A DNA stretch of 12,994 bases, taken from NCBI GenBank assembly GCA_009785875.1, contig WQUF01000195.1, forward strand, positions 1 through 12,994, read 5' to 3'. Both the position numbers and the translations under genes were made by a program. Below are positions 7,841 to 12,994 of the stretch, piece after piece (within the stretch, counting starts at the first letter, position 1; every line of letters starts with the position of its first letter). This DNA is from Oscillospiraceae bacterium (lineage in GTDB: Bacteria; Bacillota; Clostridia; Clostridiales; Clostridiaceae). Below the pieces are notes generated by a model. It was given only the letters and a program-made list of their open reading frames with translations. It had not been told where the DNA came from and did not search any database.

Positions 7841-7869
7841 ATATTAATATATATTTATATTTCTGTCAA
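7841..7869 (-). promoter_or_regulatory. Candidate sigma-70 promoter of the oxidoreductase operon
   Basis: On the minus strand, a perfect -35 TTGACA (7869-7864) is followed after 17 bases by TAATAT (7846-7841), a 4-of-6 match to the -10 box. The spacer is entirely AT-rich, so other -10 placements nearby are possible. Transcription would begin near 7834, leaving a leader of about 40 to 80 bases, too short for a large riboswitch. It is the only promoter-like site I see ahead of the seven genes. Confidence 0.55.
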
Positions 7870-7971
7870 TTATTTTACTAAGTGAAACACTGCAACTCAA
7901 ATGATGTTATTGATTTCACAAAGTTTAGTTGGTATATAGTAAAAATTAAACTCTAGACAATAAGATTTGAC

Positions 7972-8001
7972 TTGACAATATTTGAAAAAATCGACTAAAA
8001 T
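7972..8001 (+). promoter_or_regulatory. Candidate sigma-70 promoter of the AAA ATPase gene
   Basis: A perfect -35 TTGACA (7972-7977) is followed after 18 bases by TAAAAT (7996-8001), a 5-of-6 match to TATAAT. The start of transcription would be near 8008, about 30 bases before the ATG at 8040. The promoter is back to back with the oxidoreductase operon's promoter, about 100 bases away. Confidence 0.6.
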
Positions 8002-8030
8002 AAAATTACAATTAAGAATAGTCAAATAAT

Positions 8031-8036
8031 GAGGTG
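8031..8036 (+). promoter_or_regulatory. Ribosome binding site deciding the ATPase start
   Basis: GAGGTG stands shortly before the ATG at 8040 (five bases from GAGG to ATG). The GTG inside this motif could be read as a start two codons earlier, but it has no Shine-Dalgarno sequence of its own, so the ATG is preferred. Confidence 0.6.
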
Positions 8037-8039
8037 CCC

Positions 8040-9293
8040 ATGTATATTAAACGAGCCATTGAAGAATCAATAATAAAAATATCTAAAACATTTCCAGTAC
8101 TTTTATTAACAGGTCCTCGCCAAGCTGGAAAAACCATGATGCTAAAAAAGCTTGCGGAAGATTCACGAAAGTATGTTACACTTGATGACCCGGATATTCG
8201 CCTTTTGGCTAAATCAGATCCTGCATTATTTATGCAACGCTTTACTCCACCAATATTAATCGATGAAGTCCAATATGCCCCCGAAATCCTGCCATATATT
8301 AAAATGAGCGTAGACAGTTCAGGCAAAAAAGGTGACTTTTGGCTTACAGGATCCCAGGCATTCCACATGATGAAAAATGTCAGCGAATCTCTTGCGGGAC
8401 GAGTTGGCATTGTCAATCTATTAGGATTGTCTTCAAGTGAAATCGGTGCTTTAAAATCTGAACCTTTCACAACATCTCCAGAGCGACTAATGTCACGATT
8501 AAGTGCTGTTCAAAAAATGGGAATAAATGAAATCTTTAACCGAATATTCAAAGGAGCGTTTCCAGCACTTTACGGTGAAGATGCGCCTGACTTATCCGAC
8601 TTTTACCGCTCATATATCAATACTTATTTGCAAAGGGACATTAAGGATTTAACGCAGGTTGCTGATGAAACAGCTTTTTATAACTTCATGATAATTGTAG
8701 CAGCAAATACCGCTAGACCAGTTATATACGAAGAAATAGCTAAAGACGCAGGAATCAGCCCTCCAACAGCAAAAAAATGGATGTCGATTTTGATGTCTTC
8801 CGGTCTTGTTGCGTTGGTTCAGCCTTATAACAACAACGTATTGAAGCGAGTAACGAAAATGCCACTCCTGCACTTTTTAGATACTGGGCTTTGTGCTTAT
8901 CTCTTAAAATGGGGGAATCCAGAAACATTAGAACGAGGTGCTATGTCTGGTGCCTTTTTTGAAAGCTTTGTATTTTCTGAAATATATAAAAGCTATCTTA
9001 ATGCTGGAAAAGAAGCACCTTTATACTATTACCGAGACAAGGAAAAGCGGGAAATAGACCTTTTGATTTACGAAAACGGTACATTGTATCCTATCGAAAT
9101 TAAAAAAGCAGCATCCCCTGGTACCGAAGCTGTAAAACATTTTAAAGTTCTAAACCCTGTGACAGAGCCGGAACGCTTCGGTGAATTAGAACAATACAAA
9201 ATTGAAATCGGAAACGGAGCAGTGATTTGTATGGCTAATGACCTTTTACCAGTGGATAAAAAGAACTGGTTCGTTCCGGTGTGGATGATATAA
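8040..9293 (+). CDS. AAA_14/DUF4143-family ATP-binding protein
   Basis: A 417-residue protein of a large bacterial and archaeal accessory family. Visible: Walker A GPRQAGKT (25-32), Walker B ILIDEVQ (72-78), the sensor-like WLTGSQ (101-106), a winged-helix-like stretch (about 228-258, IAKDAGISPPTAKKW), and a DUF4143 C-terminus with Glu308, Asp340 and the pair Glu353-x-Lys355, an arrangement like a PD-(D/E)xK nuclease core. The family's biological role is largely unknown; members are often scattered among mobile or defence genes and occur in many copies per genome. It stands alone between its own promoter and a convergent RNA repair cassette, with 64 bases between the two stop codons. The reading frame is intact and full length. 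The family assignment is firm; any link to its neighbours is speculative. Confidence 0.9.
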   Translation: MYIKRAIEESIIKISKTFPVLLLTGPRQAGKTMMLKKLAEDSRKYVTLDDPDIRLLAKSDPALFMQRFTPPILIDEVQYAPEILPYIKMSVDSSGKKGDFWLTGSQAFHMMKNVSESLAGRVGIVNLLGLSSSEIGALKSEPFTTSPERLMSRLSAVQKMGINEIFNRIFKGAFPALYGEDAPDLSDFYRSYINTYLQRDIKDLTQVADETAFYNFMIIVAANTARPVIYEEIAKDAGISPPTAKKWMSILMSSGLVALVQPYNNNVLKRVTKMPLLHFLDTGLCAYLLKWGNPETLERGAMSGAFFESFVFSEIYKSYLNAGKEAPLYYYRDKEKREIDLLIYENGTLYPIEIKKAASPGTEAVKHFKVLNPVTEPERFGELEQYKIEIGNGAVICMANDLLPVDKKNWFVPVWMI

Positions 9294-9357
9294 ATTCTAA
9301 AATAATCATTAAGACTATGGCTGAACTTGAGGCAATGGAGAATGAATAGATGTTAAT
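9294..9357. other. Convergent intergenic spacer, no clear terminator
   Basis: The 64 bases between the stops of the ATPase and pnkp genes are AT-rich. I see no G/C-rich hairpin followed by a T run in either direction. A short open frame on the plus strand (9324-9350, MAELEAMEN then Glu and TAG) has no clear ribosome binding site and may be chance or the tail of an older gene. Confidence 0.4.
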
Positions 9358-11913
9358 CTATAATCTAGGATCAACTGGTTCACTTTCCATAGCAAGTACT
9401 CCAAATACGCACTCATGCACACGATAAAGCGGCTCGCATTTTACAAAGCGTTCTAAGGATTCCATTCCTAAAGCAAATTCATTTAGTACCAGACTTCCTT
9501 TTTTAGAAAGAGAACGCTTTTTTAGCCTTACCAAATTGCCTTCTAATAAATATTCAGGGCCATAGATGATACGCAAATATTCACGACCACGGCATTTCAC
9601 AGCTGGTTGTAAAACTTCAGTACCCCTCATTGCTATAAAATCATAAGGCTTAACGACCATACCCTCACCACCTGATGCTGTCAAATCTTCCCACCACCTA
9701 GTACCGCTTGCAACATTGTCATCATCTAGCAAATCTACGAGAACGTAGTTGGTTTTCATAAAAATTGGATCCATTCCTGTCATGTATTTTGCAATAGTCT
9801 CCATATGCCATATGTGATTTTCACTGCACCACGTTTTGCCCTCTGTAGCAAGAATGTGAAAAGGAGCAATCCTATAATCATCGAGGTTCTTTACGTCCCA
9901 GCAGTAGCGTCTATATGCATCTGTATATAAATTGAGTGCTTCCAAGCGAGATTTGTACTGTAAAAGAAGATCAGATAAATCCACCTTCGACTCAGCATCA
10001 ACTGCTTTACCAGCAAAAACTTCAGCTGCTTTCTCAATAGCTAAAGATGCCGCTGAAAGTCCATTTCGTCCAGAGCGTCCAACAGCAGCGTACTGGTCTT
10101 CAAGGAGCTTCTGTGCTTTTACCGACCATGGCATAAGCTCAGTATCGATGCACACCCAATCGGTATTGAAATCGCTCCAGAAGTTAGACTCAAGAAGCAC
10201 CGTTTGAAGCCGCATCAATATCAAATTCTCTGTCATATCATCGTTAAAAAAATGTCGCCCAGTCCTTGTGTAAATGATCCCAAAACTTCCATCGTTTACC
10301 TTAAATCGCCTTGCAGCTGTCTCAATATCTTTACACAATACTATCACAGCTCGGGAACCCATATGCTTTTCTTCGCACATCACTCTGCTCACACCTCTTG
10401 ATTTATAATAGTTGAAAGCTTCCGTTGGATATTCTAAATAATCTTTTAGTTTGCTGGTCTCGCAAGGTGACATAGTTGGAGGTAGATAGATTAGCCAATG
10501 TGGATCTGCTGCGAAGCGACTCATTATTTCAAGTGCTGCAACAGAATTTTCAGCATTGATCTTGATGCTTCGACGAAGATTAGTGGTGAAATATTTCTGT
10601 CCAAGTACATCATCTATATTCAGCACATCATCATCTGCAGGTGGTTTATCCAGAAACGGTTTAGTCGGAGGGTAATATACCTCTTTTGCTTCAACTTGCA
10701 CAATTTCCTTTTCTGGATACCTAAAGCAAGTTAATTTTCCGCCGAATACACAACCTGTGTCGATGCAGAAAGTATTGTTAATTGCTTCCACATCAGGGGT
10801 TGGTGTATGCCCAAAGACCACCAGTGCCTTTCCCCGATATTCATTAGCCCAAGGTAAACGAACTGGTAGACCAAATTCATCAGTCTCTCCTGTTGTATCA
10901 CCATAAAGGCAAAAGCTGCGAACACGTCCACTGCTTCGACCCTGATACTTTTCCTTTAATCCAGCGTGAGCCACAACCAATTTACCGCCATCGAAAACAT
11001 AATGGCTTAAAAGACCATCCAAAAAACTTTTTACCTTTGTGATAAACTCTTCACTTTGAACATCCAATTGCTCAATAGTTTTATCCAGCCCATGTGTCAA
11101 ATTTACGTTTGAGCCAAGCAGTTTTTTTAAAAGCTTTGCATCGTGATTCCCATTGATGCAATAAGCATGACCTTTCTGCATCATATTCATCACAAGTCGC
11201 AGAACGAGATCATTTTTAGGTCCTCTATCGCAAAGATCCCCAAGAAATATTGCTTTCCTATTTTCAGGAGGTATGGCGGTGCAGTTCTCAACATCTACTG
11301 TGTAACCAATTTTAGTTAGAAGCATGGAAAGCTCATCAAAGCACCCATGGACATCGCCGATGATGTCAAAAGGACCAGTTTCACTCTTTTTATTATTCCA
11401 TAGCGGCAAGCGAACAATTTCAACGTTGGAAATCTCCTCGATACTTTTCAGAACATACACGTGACGGAAGCCTTCTTTTTTTAAAAATCGAATACATCGG
11501 CGTAATTGCTGACCTTGCTGCGCTATGACATGGCTTTTATAATTTCGATCAGGTCGGTTTTCGTTTCTTTCCATGCAAATCTTTTCAGGTATATCCAGCA
11601 CAATAGCCACTGCATGACAATTTTGCTCCTTCGCTAAATTCAATACCTGTACTCGAGCTTCTTTTTGCACATTTGTTGCGTCTATAACGGTTAGAAGTCC
11701 ACGGTCTAATCGCTTATTTGCAACATAATAAAGCGTCTCAAAGGCTTCAGAAGATACATTTTGGTTGTTTTCGTCGTCTGAGATGAGACCACGGAAATAA
11801 TCAGAAGACAGCACTTCTGTAGGCTTAAAGTATTTTTTTGCAAAAGTTGTCTTCCCACTACCAGACACGCCTATAAGAGCAACTACGGAAATTTCTGGAA
11901 TCTCTATTCGCAT
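9358..11913 (-). CDS. pnkp: Pnkp: polynucleotide kinase-phosphatase-ligase of the bacterial RNA repair system
   Basis: An 851-residue three-domain RNA end-healing and sealing enzyme, close in length to Clostridium thermocellum Pnkp. The N-terminal kinase has the P-loop GVSGSGKT (15-22). The central metallophosphatase shows GDVHG (Asp187, His189), GDLCDRG (Asp226, Arg230), GNHD (Asn256, His257), His316, FGHTP (His369) and Asp385, the expected metal-ligand set. The C-terminal ligase has motif I KHMG (nucleotidyl Lys516), IDTEL (589-593), EGMVVKP (750-756) and VKCRGREYLR (772-781). The enzyme phosphorylates the 5' end, removes 2',3'-cyclic phosphate or 3' phosphate, and activates ligation with ATP; known relatives need Hen1 to ligate. 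The ATG follows a GGGGGTG and overlaps the end of hen1 by 10 bases. No domain is broken, so the cassette looks functional. Confidence 0.96.
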   Translation of the reverse strand: MRIEIPEISVVALIGVSGSGKTTFAKKYFKPTEVLSSDYFRGLISDDENNQNVSSEAFETLYYVANKRLDRGLLTVIDATNVQKEARVQVLNLAKEQNCHAVAIVLDIPEKICMERNENRPDRNYKSHVIAQQGQQLRRCIRFLKKEGFRHVYVLKSIEEISNVEIVRLPLWNNKKSETGPFDIIGDVHGCFDELSMLLTKIGYTVDVENCTAIPPENRKAIFLGDLCDRGPKNDLVLRLVMNMMQKGHAYCINGNHDAKLLKKLLGSNVNLTHGLDKTIEQLDVQSEEFITKVKSFLDGLLSHYVFDGGKLVVAHAGLKEKYQGRSSGRVRSFCLYGDTTGETDEFGLPVRLPWANEYRGKALVVFGHTPTPDVEAINNTFCIDTGCVFGGKLTCFRYPEKEIVQVEAKEVYYPPTKPFLDKPPADDDVLNIDDVLGQKYFTTNLRRSIKINAENSVAALEIMSRFAADPHWLIYLPPTMSPCETSKLKDYLEYPTEAFNYYKSRGVSRVMCEEKHMGSRAVIVLCKDIETAARRFKVNDGSFGIIYTRTGRHFFNDDMTENLILMRLQTVLLESNFWSDFNTDWVCIDTELMPWSVKAQKLLEDQYAAVGRSGRNGLSAASLAIEKAAEVFAGKAVDAESKVDLSDLLLQYKSRLEALNLYTDAYRRYCWDVKNLDDYRIAPFHILATEGKTWCSENHIWHMETIAKYMTGMDPIFMKTNYVLVDLLDDDNVASGTRWWEDLTASGGEGMVVKPYDFIAMRGTEVLQPAVKCRGREYLRIIYGPEYLLEGNLVRLKKRSLSKKGSLVLNEFALGMESLERFVKCEPLYRVHECVFGVLAMESEPVDPRL

Positions 11914-12994
11914 AATGTAAACACCCCCATTTGTGTTGGTGCACCGTTGTTTTCATCTATATCACCTATGCTGGAAAATTGCACTGAATAGCCGAACTTT
12001 TCGGATGTTTTAGTAGCCCAATTATGAAACTCAGCCCGTGTCCATTCAAATCTATGATCATTATGTCGAAAGTCGTCCTCTTTTAATAAACCGTAGTTCA
12101 CGTTGTATTCCTTATTCGGCGTGGTTAAAATGACTATAGGTGGTTTTGCAAATTCAAATAGCACACGTTCAAAGGCAGCGAGACGAGGGACATCTAGGTG
12201 TTCTATTACTTCTATTACACAAGCAGCATCGTACCCACTAAACCTTGCATCTTTATATGTAAGTGAACCTTGAAATAGCTGCACACGCTCCCTCATGTAA
12301 TCTCCAGCACGATCTAAGTTCAATTTTTCTTTCACTCGCTCAAGAGTACTATATGACACATCAACACCTGTAATATTGGTAAACTGCTTTTCCTTAACAA
12401 GCAGCTTAAGCAGATTTCCTTCTCCACAACCTATATCTATAATGCGCTTTGCTCCACTAACTTTTAATGCAGCCACAACGCTATTGAGACGCTTTGTGTT
12501 TAAATTTTGCTTCTTTTCTAACTTTTCCTCTGAATTTTCTGCCTCATTAGAAATAACTTCTCCATCCTCTAAGCTTGCCGCTGCTAATCCTTCAAAAGCG
12601 ATATTCATAAGTGAGTGTCGTCTATTGAGATATCTACCTGTAATATATGCTTTTTCAGGATGATTTGGTAACCAATCTTCACCGATTCTCAGCAGTTTTT
12701 TTACCTCGTCTTCACCTATCCAGTAATGCTTCTGCCTGTCGAATACCGGAATTAATACATAAATATGCTTAAGCAAATCACGTAGGCGGACTTCTCCTTT
12801 GATAGTGAGATTCACATATTTGCTTTCTCCCCAATCAGGAAATTTTTCGTCAGATATAAAGGTTTCATAGATGACTTCATATCCAAGTGGCTCAAATACG
12901 CTGTTTAATTTCTTTTGTTCACCACGGCAGGACAGCATGGTTACCGTTGCTATTAAATTTAGCTTAGAATCGGATAATGCTTGGTGTGAATCTG
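11904..12994 (-). CDS. hen1: Hen1: RNA 3'-terminal 2'-O-methyltransferase (5' end outside window)
   Basis: The frame is open from the window's end (base 12994) to the TAG at 11904-11906, giving 362 visible residues. The first ATG in view (12938) is internal: upstream codons encode SKLNLIATVT with no stop, and the family's N-terminal domain of about 100 further residues is missing, so the true start lies outside. Visible: the end of the bacterial Hen1 N-terminal domain (CRGE, EPLGYEV, LRDLLKHIYVLIPV, KHYWIGEDEVKKLL), then the methyltransferase with SAM-binding DIGCGEGNLL, the metal-binding EVIEHLD and FRHNDHRFEW with its His residues. In the family it methylates the 2'-OH of the 3' end of cleaved RNA before Pnkp seals it, which protects the site from being cut again. 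The N-terminal domain is needed to activate Pnkp's ligase. It is coupled to pnkp by a 10-base overlap. Confidence 0.94.
   Translation of the reverse strand, partial: DSHQALSDSKLNLIATVTMLSCRGEQKKLNSVFEPLGYEVIYETFISDEKFPDWGESKYVNLTIKGEVRLRDLLKHIYVLIPVFDRQKHYWIGEDEVKKLLRIGEDWLPNHPEKAYITGRYLNRRHSLMNIAFEGLAAASLEDGEVISNEAENSEEKLEKKQNLNTKRLNSVVAALKVSGAKRIIDIGCGEGNLLKLLVKEKQFTNITGVDVSYSTLERVKEKLNLDRAGDYMRERVQLFQGSLTYKDARFSGYDAACVIEVIEHLDVPRLAAFERVLFEFAKPPIVILTTPNKEYNVNYGLLKEDDFRHNDHRFEWTRAEFHNWATKTSEKFGYSVQFSSIGDIDENNGAPTQMGVFTLCE

Noticed and set aside
7831..7860. AT-rich palindromes and repeated ATATTTATAT
   Set aside because: Low-complexity promoter spacer DNA; no sign of an origin, hairpin terminator or mobile element end.
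7882..7919. Inverted repeat GTGAAA / TTTCAC
   Set aside because: Six-base arms with a 26-base centre in AT-rich DNA are weak and easily due to chance.
8034..8039. GTG at 8034 as start of the ATPase
   Set aside because: The GTG is part of the GAGGTG ribosome binding site of the ATG at 8040 and has none of its own.
8012..8470. Minus-strand open frame of 152 codons
   Set aside because: It is antisense to the Walker A/B region of the ATPase and spans that gene's promoter side; no protein signature.
11904..12938. Hen1 starting at the ATG at 12938 as a complete 344-residue protein
   Set aside because: The frame stays open to the window's end and the upstream codons continue the family's N-terminal domain; the ATG is internal.

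Overview
The window looks like a chromosomal segment of a strictly anaerobic bacterium, probably a Clostridia-type Firmicute (acetogenic, syntrophic or sulfate-reducing lineages are all possible). The basis is moderately AT-rich DNA, strong GGAGG-type ribosome binding sites, a tungsten-type aldehyde oxidoreductase and HdrA-type flavin/iron-sulfur electron transfer. Species cannot be named from the sequence alone.

Bases 1-7755, minus strand: one tightly packed redox operon of seven genes, read from about 7840 down to base 1 and beyond. In transcription order they are: a MoaD/ThiS-like sulfur carrier ending in GGG (7755-7429); an aldehyde:ferredoxin oxidoreductase-family tungsten/molybdenum pterin enzyme (7388-5538); a four-cluster ferredoxin subunit (5523-5005); a small conserved protein without a clear function (4993-4478); a fusion of an HdrC/GlpC-like two-cluster domain with a GltD-like FAD/NAD(P) module (4476-2980); a six-cluster polyferredoxin (2983-2120); and a long HdrA with the start of a C-terminal MvhD-like domain (2102 to base 1, cut by the window edge). 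Gaps range from a 4-base overlap to 40 bases. The set suggests one multi-subunit complex in which electrons from an aldehyde (or another substrate of the pterin site) run through at least 14 predicted iron-sulfur clusters to two flavin centres, one NAD(P)-linked and one of the HdrA type that bifurcates or confurcates electrons. It recalls the class II benzoyl-CoA reductase complex (BamB-I) and AorABC-type enzymes, but this gene composition matches neither exactly.

Bases 7756-8039: a short AT-rich divergent promoter region, with one good sigma-70-like promoter candidate in each direction.

Bases 8040-9293, plus strand: a single AAA_14/DUF4143 ATPase with a nuclease-like C-terminus, a typical accessory gene.

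Bases 9358-12994, minus strand: the bacterial Pnkp-Hen1 RNA repair cassette. Hen1 (5' end outside the window) overlaps by 10 bases a full-length three-domain Pnkp (kinase, phosphatase, ligase). All the recognisable active-site motifs are intact. The cassette repairs RNAs cut by ribotoxins and adds a 2'-O-methyl group at the repaired site.

I saw no tRNA, rRNA, CRISPR array, insertion sequence or convincing terminator. The longest stretch without a gene is about 250-280 bases (7756-8039).
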